The notes under the pieces were generated by a model that was not told the DNA's origin, ran no database searches, and saw only the letters and a list, made by a program, of their open reading frames with translations. Made by a program: the position numbers and the translations under genes. Below are positions 17,410 through 25,745 of a stretch of 64,000 nt of DNA, in pieces. Numbering within the stretch: position 1 is the first letter of the stretch; each line of letters starts with the position of its first letter. Source of the stretch: Paracoccaceae bacterium (GTDB lineage Bacteria > Pseudomonadota > Alphaproteobacteria > Rhodobacterales > Rhodobacteraceae); assembly GCA_947504705.1 (NCBI GenBank), contig CANNIA010000017.1, forward strand, positions 1 through 64,000, read 5' to 3'.

Positions 17410-18015
17410 TCAGACCCCCGCCGGGTTGTCGATGTCGCGGCCCATATCCTCCAGGTCTTTATAGCGGTCGCCGATGCGGTGGTGCGGGCGGCCTCCGGTG
17501 GAGGCTCCAAGGGCGACGACCAACTCGTCATGGCTGGGGGCGTCGGGGATGGAGAATTGCACGGTCAGGTAATGCGAGCGGCGGCCGCTGTCGTGTTTGT
17601 CCATCAGCGGGATCTGGATCTGGGTGTTGGCGGGACCGCGTGAGTTGGTGAAGCCAAGGTAGGTTTTGGCCGCCACCGCCTCACGATAGAAATTGCCAAA
17701 GCGCAGGGTGTGGATCAGGGCGGAGCCGTGTTCCAGTTCACATGCCGTGCCGCAGAGGGCGGCTTTGCCATAGGCCTGAATTGCGTCGCCTGACCCGGCA
17801 AGGGCGATCAGCCGGTCGGTCAGGAGCTTGCCCAAAACCGGGGCCATGCGGCGGATTTCGGGTTGCAGGTCCTGAACATACCCCCGCCCGGCCCAAGGGT
17901 TGGTGACCACAGCGGCGACCCCGATCATCCGCAGCGGCGGGTTGGCCGCGCGGCCACCGTCGGACAGGATATCCTCGTCATAGGTGACGACTTTGCGAAG
18001 TTCGGGCAGGGACAT
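17410..18015 (-). CDS. Amino acid synthesis-family protein (PF06684-like)
   Basis: A 201-residue protein matching my recollection of the AA_synth family (PF06684), with features such as RKVVTYDEDILSDGGR near the start, AAVVTNPWAGRGYVQDL and ASTGGRPHHRIGDRYKDLEDM near the end. Biochemical function of the family is poorly defined, and homologues tend to sit in amidase, flavin monooxygenase or RidA clusters. Here it is the last gene of a four-gene minus-strand operon with RidA, an alpha/beta hydrolase and a CoA-transferase/flavin-reductase fusion. It follows that fusion after 24 bp. It probably acts on an intermediate of the same catabolic pathway. Confidence 0.75.
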   Translation of the reverse strand: MSLPELRKVVTYDEDILSDGGRAANPPLRMIGVAAVVTNPWAGRGYVQDLQPEIRRMAPVLGKLLTDRLIALAGSGDAIQAYGKAALCGTACELEHGSALIHTLRFGNFYREAVAAKTYLGFTNSRGPANTQIQIPLMDKHDSGRRSHYLTVQFSIPDAPSHDELVVALGASTGGRPHHRIGDRYKDLEDMGRDIDNPAGV

Positions 18016-18039
18016 GGTCTTTCCTTTCAGTTCAATGTC

Positions 18040-20118
18040 TTAGATCGTGCGGACGTGGCGCACCGATCCGGTTGTTTCGTTGCCATGGTAGATGCTGAAG
18101 CTGCCATTGCGGAAGTCTTCGGCGTAGCGGGCCAGCATTGCGGCCTCGGCTGCGTTGGCCATGGGCGCGGTGGCAAGGTCAGCGAGCGGCAGGACGCGAA
18201 AGCCTGCGGGGGCGGGGCCAGAGGTGCAGCCGTGGTAATAGATCGCGTGTCCGCCGGTGGTGCGGTCGTCGAAGGCGGCGTAGACAAAGTCGATGTCGGG
18301 GGTCAGGCCCTGGGCCGTGAGGGACTTTTGGAGTGCTTCGACCGAGGGGTTGGGGCCGGGGGAGAGCGGGAGGGAAAGCTTGCCACCGTCTTCGCGGAGG
18401 ACGATGCCATCTTCGCAGGCCAGAACGACGCCGATCCGGCTGTGCTTGGCGGCGGCGGCGGCTTCGACGAGGTCGCGTTCCAGCCCGACCGAGAAATAGT
18501 TGCCGCGGAAATAGCCCAGCGGCTGGGCTTCGCGGGTGGCAAAGTCTTCGATCCGCCCGATCAGCACCAGATGGTCGCCAGCATCAACCAGCCGGTGGCG
18601 GGCGCAGGTGAATTGGGCCAGGGTTCCTGAAAGGATCGGCACATCGGCGTGGCCGGGGGTCCATTTGCATTGGTGGAATTTGTCGGGCGCGCGGGAGGCG
18701 AAGAGGCCAGAGATGGCCTTTTGATCCTCGGCCAAGATGTTCACCGCGAAATGCGGGGCATTGGCGAAGGCATCGGCGGAATGGGCGGATTTCGCGAGGC
18801 AGACGAGGAGGAGCGGCGGATCGAGGGAGACGGAGGTAAAGCTGTTGGCGGTAAAGCCGCGCGGGGTGCCGTCGGGTTGGCGGGTTGTGATCACGGTCAC
18901 GCCGGTGGCGAAGGCTCCGAACGCGTTGCGGAGGGCGCGGGGGTCGATTTGCGGCTTCGGTTCGGGTTTCGTCAGGGCTTGGTCTGCGCCAAGGCGGGAG
19001 GGCGCGGCGGGCGTGGGCGCGGGGGCATTGGCAAAGCGCAGGGGGTTTGCGGCCACACGCCACGGGCGTTTTTCGGGGTCGGCATGGGGGATGGTCGCGA
19101 TCATGCCGCGCGCGGCGACATGGGGGTCGGCGAAGATTGCCTTGATGTCGTTGACCGGGCCAAAGGGGATGCGGCCGCCCAAAAGGGTGGTGAGTTCGGC
19201 AACGCTGTGGCCTTTGGTCCAACCGGTGACCATGGCGTTCACGCTGGTCATGTTCACCCGGCGGGCGGCGCGGGTGGCATAGGCGGGATCGAGGCCAAGT
19301 GCGCCCTGCCCCATCACCTGAGCCAGCACGCGCCAGAAGGCGTCGTCCACCACCCCGATGGCCACCAAGCCGTCACTGGCCGGGAAGAGGCCGAAGGGGG
19401 CAAGGAGCGGGTGGCCGTTGCCTTCGGGCGTTGGAACGGTGCCGTCGAAATCGTGCTGGTAGACGAGGCGTTCGCAGAGCGAGAGCATCGCGTCGTACAT
19501 GGCCACGTCGAGGAATTGGCCCTTACCCGTCGCCTCGGCGTTGCGGACGGCGGCAAGGATGCCGAAGGCGGCGACCATGCCGGCGAAGACATCGCCAATG
19601 CCGGGGCCGGTCTTGGTGGGGTGGGTGCGGTCGGGGCCGGTGACGGAAATGAGGCCGCCCATCGCCTGCGCCACCACGTCATAGGCGGGCCAGTTGGCAT
19701 AGGGGCTGGTCCCGGTGCGCGGGTCGCCAAAGCCCCGGATCGCGGCATAGACGAGGCGGGGGTTAATCTGGGCGAGGGATTCGTAGGAGAGGCCCAGCCG
19801 CTCCATCACGCCGGGGCGGTAATTTTCGACCAGCACGTCGGTATGGGCGACCATCTGGCGGAGGGTCGCCTTTCCCGCCTCGGATTTCAGGTCAAGGACG
19901 ATACTTTTCTTCGACCGGTTGAGGCTGACAAAATAGCCCGCCCAGTCGTGTGCGGGATCATCGTCGCGGAAGGGCCCATTGGCGCGGGAGGTGTCGCCAT
20001 GGGCATCCTCGACCTTGATCACCTCGGCGCCGTGATCGGCGAGCATCATCGTGGCATAGGGGCCGGAGAGCATGCGCGAGAGGTCCAGCACCCGAAGGCC
20101 CGCCAGAATGCCGGTCAT
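18040..20118 (-). CDS. CaiB/BaiF CoA-transferase fused to a flavin reductase
   Basis: A continuous 692-residue frame with two domains. Residues 1 to about 380 are a class III CoA-transferase: LRVLDLSRMLSGPYATMMLADHGAEVIKVE, YRPGVMERLGLSY and GPGIGDVFAGM, whose Asp is the expected catalytic residue. After a Pro/Ala-rich linker (APTPAAPSRLGADQALTKPE), residues from about 392 to 546 form a RutF/HpaC-type flavin reductase: NAFGAFATGVTVITTRQPDG, GFTANSFTSVSLDPPLLLVC, and YFRGNYFSVGLE. A further roughly 145-residue tail is unassigned. The reductase half probably supplies reduced flavin to the luciferase-like monooxygenase at 22960-23994. I know of no standard fusion of these two activities. Confidence 0.8.
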   Translation of the reverse strand: MTGILAGLRVLDLSRMLSGPYATMMLADHGAEVIKVEDAHGDTSRANGPFRDDDPAHDWAGYFVSLNRSKKSIVLDLKSEAGKATLRQMVAHTDVLVENYRPGVMERLGLSYESLAQINPRLVYAAIRGFGDPRTGTSPYANWPAYDVVAQAMGGLISVTGPDRTHPTKTGPGIGDVFAGMVAAFGILAAVRNAEATGKGQFLDVAMYDAMLSLCERLVYQHDFDGTVPTPEGNGHPLLAPFGLFPASDGLVAIGVVDDAFWRVLAQVMGQGALGLDPAYATRAARRVNMTSVNAMVTGWTKGHSVAELTTLLGGRIPFGPVNDIKAIFADPHVAARGMIATIPHADPEKRPWRVAANPLRFANAPAPTPAAPSRLGADQALTKPEPKPQIDPRALRNAFGAFATGVTVITTRQPDGTPRGFTANSFTSVSLDPPLLLVCLAKSAHSADAFANAPHFAVNILAEDQKAISGLFASRAPDKFHQCKWTPGHADVPILSGTLAQFTCARHRLVDAGDHLVLIGRIEDFATREAQPLGYFRGNYFSVGLERDLVEAAAAAKHSRIGVVLACEDGIVLREDGGKLSLPLSPGPNPSVEALQKSLTAQGLTPDIDFVYAAFDDRTTGGHAIYYHGCTSGPAPAGFRVLPLADLATAPMANAAEAAMLARYAEDFRNGSFSIYHGNETTGSVRHVRTI

Positions 20119-20912
20119 GCGAGAACCTCGGTCAGGAAGTCAAGGATCGGGCGGTTCACGGCTGGGGGGTCCTCGGCCAGGGCCATGTGGCGCAGGCCTT
20201 TCAGGATCAAAAGCCGCGCGCCGGGGATTTCGGCGGCGATGGCGGCGCTCATCTCGGGGCCGTTTCCATAGTCTTCGTCGCCGGTGATGACCAAGGTGGG
20301 GCTGGTGATCGGGGGGGTGGGGGCGGTGATTTCGTCGATGCCGTGGGCAAGGATGCGGTAAAGTTTGGGGTAGTTTTTGGGGTCGTTGGCCAGCACCCAT
20401 TTGCGGGTCAGGTCCATCAGGTCGGGGCGGGCAGTGCGGCAGGCGTCGGTGTACCAACGCTCCAGCGCCAGTTCGACCGTGGCGGCGGGGCCGTGGTCGT
20501 CGGCCTGGGCGACGCGGAAGAGGATCGCGGCTTGCGCCTTTTCGCTGCGCTGATGGGCGGAATGGAGGATCACGAGAGCGGAGACCCGGTCGGGGTGGTC
20601 CTGCGCCAGACGGCGGGCGACCATGCCGCCTAGCGAAAATCCGACAATGGCGGCTTTGGGGATTTGCAGGTGGTCCAGAAGCGCGCGGAGTTGTTCGGAC
20701 AGGTCGCGCAGGTCTGGCTGGCCCGAAGGATCTGCGCTGTCGCCGTGGCCAAGGAAATCATAGGTCAGGACGCGGAACCGCTGGGCCAGATCGGGGACCA
20801 TCCACTGCCAGACGGCCCGGTTCAGGCCAAGGCCATGGACGAGGACGACGACCGGAGCGGTTGCGGGGCCGGTCAGGTCGTAGGCGGTGCCGTGGGGATC
20901 ACGCTGGATCAT
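20115..20912 (-). CDS. Alpha/beta-fold hydrolase
   Basis: A 265-residue alpha/beta hydrolase. The oxyanion region VLVHGLGLNRAVWQWM, the nucleophile elbow GFSLGGMVA (Ser) and a late RHMALAEDPPAVN (His) give the expected triad; TGDEDYG carries the probable acid. It resembles 3-oxoadipate enol-lactonase and RutD-like hydrolases. In this operon, with RidA and flavin-dependent oxygenase parts, it probably hydrolyses an ester, lactone or N-formyl-type product of ring or chain oxidation. It overlaps both neighbours by 4 bp, so the four genes are one translation-coupled unit. Confidence 0.85.
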   Translation of the reverse strand: MIQRDPHGTAYDLTGPATAPVVVLVHGLGLNRAVWQWMVPDLAQRFRVLTYDFLGHGDSADPSGQPDLRDLSEQLRALLDHLQIPKAAIVGFSLGGMVARRLAQDHPDRVSALVILHSAHQRSEKAQAAILFRVAQADDHGPAATVELALERWYTDACRTARPDLMDLTRKWVLANDPKNYPKLYRILAHGIDEITAPTPPITSPTLVITGDEDYGNGPEMSAAIAAEIPGARLLILKGLRHMALAEDPPAVNRPILDFLTEVLA

Positions 20913-21301
20913 TCGCGCCCCCTTGGGCTGTAGGCGACGACTTCAACCTCGACCCGGATGTCGACGAGGAAATCGCTGACGAGGGCGGATCGGGCTGGGG
21001 GATCGGTCGGGAAGTATTCGCCATAGACCGCGTTGAAGCCGGGGAAATCGGCGCGGTCCTTCAGCCAGACCATGGTTTTCACCACATCGTCGCGGGTGCA
21101 GCCCGCCAGCGCGAGGGTCTTGGTGATCTCATCCAGAACGGCGCGGGTCTGATCCTCGACCGTGCCAGTCGTCATCACCTGGCCGTCCTGCATCGGGATT
21201 TGCCCGGTCAGATAGACCATATCCCCCGCCCGCACGGCCCGCGACAGGCTAAGCTGGCGGCCGTTGATGACAAGGGGTCCTCCGATGATCTCTTTGGGCA
21301 T
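20909..21301 (-). CDS. RidA-family protein
   Basis: A 130-residue RidA/RutC-like protein starting MPKEIIGGPLVINGRQLSLS. The family core VYLTGQIPMQDGQVM, the mid helix VLDEITKTLALAGCTRDDVVK and the substrate-pocket Arg in DPPARSALVS are present. It probably removes a reactive enamine/imine or aminoacrylate produced in this catabolic pathway. It is the first gene of the minus-strand operon, opposite the aldehyde dehydrogenase gene across a 140-bp promoter region with paired palindromes. It is distinct from the RidA at 3350-3757. Confidence 0.87.
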   Translation of the reverse strand: MPKEIIGGPLVINGRQLSLSRAVRAGDMVYLTGQIPMQDGQVMTTGTVEDQTRAVLDEITKTLALAGCTRDDVVKTMVWLKDRADFPGFNAVYGEYFPTDPPARSALVSDFLVDIRVEVEVVAYSPRGRE

Positions 21302-21356
21302 GCGGGCTCCTTTCGCGGTGGCGTTCAGATTGCACCGGCTTGCGGCATTGGATTTG

Positions 21357-21386
21357 GAATATTCGCCATTCAGCGTCGAATATTCG
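21357..21386. promoter_or_regulatory. Paired GAATATTC palindromes in divergent promoter
   Basis: Between the divergent RidA and aldehyde dehydrogenase genes, GGAATATTCG (21356-21365) and CGAATATTCG (21377-21386) present two identical 8-bp palindromes. Their centres are 21 bp apart, two helical turns on the same DNA face. This is the expected layout of a cooperative dimer-of-dimers operator. No regulator gene is adjacent; the nearest is the AraC-type gene at 25740. Confidence 0.6.
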
Positions 21387-21442
21387 AAATCGTGTGCGTG
21401 TGGCCGGGGTCAAGAATGGGCGAAACGACGGGGAGGTGCGGC

Positions 21443-22933
21443 ATGGATCAGATCACGGGCCAGATCAGGGACTGTCAGATGCTGATCGACGGCGACTGGG
21501 TTGCGGCGTCGGATGGGGCGACGTTCGACAGCACCTCGCCGATCACCGGCAAGCCTTGGGCGCGCATCCCCGAGGCGACCGGGGCGGATGTGGACCGGGC
21601 GGTGCGGGCTGCGGACCGGGCGTTTACCTCTGGCCCTTGGGCCAGCATGACCCCCAGCCAGCGCGGGAAGTGCCTGCGCAAGCTGGGCGATTTGCTGGCG
21701 GAGAAGTCGGAGGAGCTGGGCCGGGCCGAGACCATCGACACCGGCAAGATGCTGAAGGAAACGCTTTGGCAGGCGAAATATATCGCGGAGTTCTTCCATT
21801 TCTACGCCGGGGCGGCTGACAAACTGTCCGGCGAGGTGCTGCCCATCGACAAGCCTGACCTCTTTGTCTTTGCCAACCGTGAGCCTTTAGGCGTTGTCGC
21901 CGCCATCGTGCCGTGGAATTCGCAGCTGTTCCTTGTGGCGGTGAAGATCGGCCCGGCTTTGGCGGCGGGGAATACGGTGGTGCTGAAGGCGTCGGAGCAT
22001 GCCTCGGTCGCGATGCTGGACTTTGGTCGGCTGATCGCCGAGGCGGGTTTTCCGCCGGGCGTTGTGAACATCGTCACCGGGCATAACGAGGTTGGCCGGG
22101 CGCTGACCAGTCATCCGCTGGTGGCGCGGATTTCCTTTACCGGCGGGCCGAATGCGGCGCGGGCCATTGTGCGGAATTCGGCGGAGAACTTCGCCGAGGT
22201 GTCGCTGGAGTTGGGGGGCAAGTCGCCCTTTATCGTGTTTGAGGACGCCGATATCGAAAGCGCGGTGAATGGCTCGGTCGCCGGGATTTTCGGGGCGACG
22301 GGGCAAAGCTGCGTCGCAGGATCGCGGTTGATCATCCACGAAAGCGTGGCGGATGAGTTTCTTTCCTGCATGGTGGCCATGGCCAAGGCCATTCGGATCG
22401 GCGACCCCTTGGCGGAAGAAACCCAGATGGGGCCGCTGTGTACCGAAGGCCAGCTGAACCACATCCAGAAGCAGGTCGCCTTGGCGCAGGAAGAGGGCGG
22501 CAAGGTGCTGGTCGGTGGCAAGCAGCCCCCCGGCATGGGCGGCACCTATTATGAGCCGACGATCATCGACTGCCCCAGCCCGGATCTGACTATCGTCGAT
22601 ACCGAGCTCTTCGGGCCGGTCCTTTCGGTCCTGCGCTTCAAGACCGAAGGCGAGGCGATTGCGTTGGCCAACGCTTCTGTTCACGGGCTTGCGGCTGGCA
22701 TCTTCACCCTGAACGGGGCGCGGCAGATGCGGGTGGCAAAGGCGGTCCGTGCCGGGATTGTCTGGGTCAATACCTACCGCGTCGTGTCGCCGATTGCGGC
22801 CTTTGGCGGGGTCAAAGGCTCGGGCTACGGGCGCGAAAGCGGCTTTCAGGCGATGTTCGACTATACGCGGCCCAAGACGATCTGGGTCAACACCTCATCC
22901 GAGCCCATCGCCAACCCCTTCGTGATGCGCTGA
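21443..22933 (+). CDS. Aldehyde dehydrogenase (NAD(P)+)
   Basis: A 496-residue aldehyde dehydrogenase. Motifs are the nucleotide-binding PWNSQLFLVAVKIGPALAAGNTVVLK, the Rossmann SFTGGPNAARAIV, the catalytic Glu in LELGGKSPFIVFEDAD and the catalytic Cys in FGATGQSCVAGSRL. The general sequence resembles betaine-aldehyde, aminobutyraldehyde and hydroxymuconic semialdehyde dehydrogenases. It probably oxidises an aldehyde formed by the luciferase-like monooxygenase encoded next. A candidate is 4-trimethylaminobutyraldehyde or a ring-cleavage semialdehyde. A clear GGGAGG ribosome binding site precedes the start. Confidence 0.88.
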   Translation: MDQITGQIRDCQMLIDGDWVAASDGATFDSTSPITGKPWARIPEATGADVDRAVRAADRAFTSGPWASMTPSQRGKCLRKLGDLLAEKSEELGRAETIDTGKMLKETLWQAKYIAEFFHFYAGAADKLSGEVLPIDKPDLFVFANREPLGVVAAIVPWNSQLFLVAVKIGPALAAGNTVVLKASEHASVAMLDFGRLIAEAGFPPGVVNIVTGHNEVGRALTSHPLVARISFTGGPNAARAIVRNSAENFAEVSLELGGKSPFIVFEDADIESAVNGSVAGIFGATGQSCVAGSRLIIHESVADEFLSCMVAMAKAIRIGDPLAEETQMGPLCTEGQLNHIQKQVALAQEEGGKVLVGGKQPPGMGGTYYEPTIIDCPSPDLTIVDTELFGPVLSVLRFKTEGEAIALANASVHGLAAGIFTLNGARQMRVAKAVRAGIVWVNTYRVVSPIAAFGGVKGSGYGRESGFQAMFDYTRPKTIWVNTSSEPIANPFVMR

Positions 22934-22959
22934 ACCAATCCAGTCCGGGAGACAGACAG

Positions 22960-23994
22960 ATGAAATTCCAACTTGCGATCAACATGGAACGGATGGACGC
23001 CAGCCTTGATATGCGCGAGGTCGCGCGGCACACGCTGGACATGGTGCAGATGGCCGAAGCGGGTGGTTTCGACATCGTTTGGGCGGCGGAACACCACGCG
23101 CTGGAAATGACCATCGCGCCGAACCCGTTTTCGATCCTGACCTGGTGGGCCGAGAATACCTCGACCATCCGGCTTGGTACGGCTGTGGCTGTTGCGGCCT
23201 ACTGGCATCCAATCAAGCTGGCGGGTGAGGCGGCGTTTGTTGACCTGATCTCGAACGGACGGCTGGAATTCGGCATCGGCTCGGGTGCCTATCAGCGCGA
23301 GTTTGACCGGATGAATGCGGGGCTGAAACAGTCCGATGCCTGGCAGCACATGCAGGAAATGCTGCCCGTCGTTAGGGCCTTGTGGCAGGGCGACACAGAA
23401 CACAACGGCAAGTTCTGGAGCTTCCCGACGGCCACGTCCTGCCCAAAACCGCTACAGAAAGAGGTGCCGGTCTGGGTCGCGGCCCGTGCGCCGATCACCT
23501 ATGATTATGCAGTGAAGAACAACTGCAACATCATGTCCTGGCCGCTGACGCGCGGGATGGACGAAGCGCAGACCTATATGGACCGGCTGAACGAGGCGGT
23601 TGCGGCCAACCCCGGCAAGAAGCGTCCGGTCATGGCGATGATGCGGCACACGGCGGTCTATGACCGCAAGGAAGACTGGATGTCCCCGGTTCGCGCCGCC
23701 CAGCGCCAGTTGTCGCAATTCGAGAACCTGTTCAAGAATCTTGGCGGGGTGATCGACGGCTTCCCCAAAGAGATCCCGCTGGAATCGGTGGCCAACCGGG
23801 CGGAATACGACCCCCAGATGCTGACCACGAACCTGATGTTCGGCACGCCGGATGAGGTGATTGCCAAGCTGCAACCCTATCAGGCGATGGGGGTGGATGA
23901 CTTCATCTATTACGCCTCGATGGGCTATGGGCTGGCTGAACAGAAACGCTCTTTGGAGCTGTTCTGCCGTGATGTCATCCCTGCATTCCGCTGA
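22960..23994 (+). CDS. LLM-class (luciferase-like) flavin-dependent monooxygenase
   Basis: A 344-residue bacterial-luciferase-family TIM barrel beginning MKFQLAINMERMDASLDMRE. Visible features are WAAEHHALEMTIAPNPF, IRLGTAVAVAAYWHPIKLA, and SNGRLEFGIGSGAYQREFDRMN, typical for FMNH2-dependent oxygenases such as those acting on alkanals, nitrilotriacetate or trigonelline. It needs a flavin reductase, which is probably the C-terminal half of the fusion at 18040-20118. It is not RutA-like in detail. It sits between an aldehyde dehydrogenase and a CaiD-like hydratase in one operon, so its product probably feeds an aldehyde oxidation. Confidence 0.85.
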   Translation: MKFQLAINMERMDASLDMREVARHTLDMVQMAEAGGFDIVWAAEHHALEMTIAPNPFSILTWWAENTSTIRLGTAVAVAAYWHPIKLAGEAAFVDLISNGRLEFGIGSGAYQREFDRMNAGLKQSDAWQHMQEMLPVVRALWQGDTEHNGKFWSFPTATSCPKPLQKEVPVWVAARAPITYDYAVKNNCNIMSWPLTRGMDEAQTYMDRLNEAVAANPGKKRPVMAMMRHTAVYDRKEDWMSPVRAAQRQLSQFENLFKNLGGVIDGFPKEIPLESVANRAEYDPQMLTTNLMFGTPDEVIAKLQPYQAMGVDDFIYYASMGYGLAEQKRSLELFCRDVIPAFR

Positions 23995-24001
23995 GGTCCT
24001 G

Positions 24002-24799
24002 ATGTCCCATGTCGAGGTTGTCCGGCGCGGCCGGGTTCTGGAAGTCACACTGAACAAGCCCAAGGTCAACGCCATCGACCGGGCGATGAGCCAGGAGATG
24101 GGCGCGGCCTTTGCTTTGCTGCGCGATGACCCCGAGTTGTGGTGCGCGATACTGACCGGGTCGGGCGACCGTATCTTTTCGGCTGGCTGGGACCTCAAGG
24201 CGCTGAACCAGGGCGACATGGCGCTGAACAACTGGTGGGAAGAGGATTACGGCGACGGCGGGTTTGCCGGGCTGACGGAAAACTGGAACCTCAACAAGCC
24301 GGTGATCTGTGCGGTGAACGGCTTGGCCATTGGTGGGGGTTTCGAGATTGCGATGTCTTGCGATCTGATCATCGCGGGGGATCATGTGAGTTTTGGCCTG
24401 CCGGAAATGCCTTTGGGCATCGTGCCGGATGCAGGGGCCCTGCAACGTCTGCCCCGCCTGATCCCGCGCAACATTGCCAACGAGATGTTCCTTCTGGGCC
24501 GCAAGATGACGGCGGCAGAGGCGGCGCATTACGGGCTGGTCAACAAGGTCGTCCCGAAAGGGCAAGAGTTGGCGGCGGCGCGGGAATGGGCCGACCAGAT
24601 TGCCGGTTCGGCCCCGCTTGCCATGCAGACGGTCAAAGAGGTGGAACGGGCGATCCAGTGCCTGCCGTTGGAGCGCGCCTTCAAGGCCATGCGTGAGGGC
24701 GACTTGCCGACCTATCGGGCAATGCTGACTTCGGAAGATGCCAAGGAAGGCGTGCGCGCCTTTGTCGAGAAACGTGATCCGATTTTCAAGGGGCGCTAA
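24002..24799 (+). CDS. CaiD-like carnitinyl-CoA dehydratase / enoyl-CoA hydratase
   Basis: A 265-residue crotonase strongly reminiscent of E. coli CaiD. It shares FSAGWDLKALNQG, GDGGFAGLTENWNLNKPVIC and the ending SEDAKEGVRAFVEKRDPIFK with that protein. Both catalytic regions are present (GGGFEIAMSCD and FGLPEMPLGIVPDAG). CaiD interconverts crotonobetainyl-CoA and carnitinyl-CoA, so this enzyme probably hydrates a quaternary- or methylamino-substituted enoyl-CoA. The ATG at 24002 follows the monooxygenase stop by 7 bp; a longer upstream frame overlaps that gene and is not used. Carnitine-type substrate is supported by the next two catabolic genes. Confidence 0.82.
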   Translation: MSHVEVVRRGRVLEVTLNKPKVNAIDRAMSQEMGAAFALLRDDPELWCAILTGSGDRIFSAGWDLKALNQGDMALNNWWEEDYGDGGFAGLTENWNLNKPVICAVNGLAIGGGFEIAMSCDLIIAGDHVSFGLPEMPLGIVPDAGALQRLPRLIPRNIANEMFLLGRKMTAAEAAHYGLVNKVVPKGQELAAAREWADQIAGSAPLAMQTVKEVERAIQCLPLERAFKAMREGDLPTYRAMLTSEDAKEGVRAFVEKRDPIFKGR

Positions 24800-24800
24800 G

Positions 24801-25745
24801 ATGTATCCTGATCCGAAATCCGTCACCCGCGTGACCAGCCTTGGTGCAGGCCCCATCGGTGGCGGCTGGACCGCGCATTTCCTCGCGCGCGGCTATGATG
24901 TGACGGCCTATATCCATTCGATGGCGGAAAAAGACGCGCTGATGGCGGTGATCGACACCGCATGGATCAGCTTGACCGCGCTTGGTCTTGCGCCGGGGGC
25001 GTCGAGGGACCGGCTGCGGGTGACCGACAACTTGGCCGAGGCGGTGAAGGACGCGCAGTTCATCCAGGAAAGCGCGCCGGAACGGTTGGAGATCAAGCAG
25101 GCGTTATATGAACAGCTTGGGCGACTGGCCCCGCGGGATTGCGTGATCGGCTCGTCGACCTCGGGCCTGATGATGACGGACATTCAGGCCAAATGCCGAA
25201 GCCCTGAACGCACCGTGATCGCACACCCGTTCAACCCGCCTTACCTGTTGCCGCTGGTGGAAATCGTCGGCGGCAAGAAGACCGACCGGGCAGCGGTGGA
25301 ATGGGCGGCGGAGTTCTACAAACTCGCGGGCAAGGCGCCCTTGATCATGAAGAAGGAAATCCCCGGTTTCGTTGCGACCCGGCTGCAAGAGGCCCTGTGG
25401 CGCGAGGCGCTGCACATGGTCGCGAATGGCGAGGCTACGCCCGAGGATATCGACGTGGCCCTGATGAACGGCCCCGCGCCCCGGATGGCGGTGCAGGGGC
25501 AGTGCATGGCCTTCCACGTCGCCTGCGGCGAGGGCGGCATGGCCACCAACCTTGACCAGTTCGGGCCGGCGCTGAAATGGCCATGGACGCGGTTGGAAGC
25601 GCCCGAGCTGACGCAGGAGCTGCGCGACCGGATGGTCGACGGCTGCAACGCCATCGCGGGTGACCGGCATTTCACCGAAATGGCCGCCACCCGTGACCGC
25701 GAGATCGTCGCCGTTCTTAAAGGGATCCGCGACGCGCGGTCATAG
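24801..25745 (+). CDS. Carnitine 3-dehydrogenase-like protein
   Basis: A 314-residue member of the 3-hydroxyacyl-CoA dehydrogenase fold. LGAGPIGGGWTAHFLARGYD is the NAD motif, GSSTSGLMMTDIQAKC is typical of L-carnitine dehydrogenases, HPFNPPYLLPLVEIVGG holds the catalytic His, and FGPALKWPWTRLEAPELTQEL ends the helical domain. This would oxidise L-carnitine, or a close analogue, to 3-dehydrocarnitine. Many alphaproteobacterial homologues carry a fused thioesterase domain that is absent here. The gene starts 1 bp after the CaiD-like stop and meets the AraC gene tail-to-tail with a 6-bp overlap. Confidence 0.82.
   Translation: MYPDPKSVTRVTSLGAGPIGGGWTAHFLARGYDVTAYIHSMAEKDALMAVIDTAWISLTALGLAPGASRDRLRVTDNLAEAVKDAQFIQESAPERLEIKQALYEQLGRLAPRDCVIGSSTSGLMMTDIQAKCRSPERTVIAHPFNPPYLLPLVEIVGGKKTDRAAVEWAAEFYKLAGKAPLIMKKEIPGFVATRLQEALWREALHMVANGEATPEDIDVALMNGPAPRMAVQGQCMAFHVACGEGGMATNLDQFGPALKWPWTRLEAPELTQELRDRMVDGCNAIAGDRHFTEMAATRDREIVAVLKGIRDARS

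Noticed and set aside
22960-23994. Assignment as pyrimidine monooxygenase RutA
   Set aside because: RutC-, RutD- and RutF-like neighbours suggested a Rut pathway, but the N-terminal sequence does not match RutA and RutB is missing.
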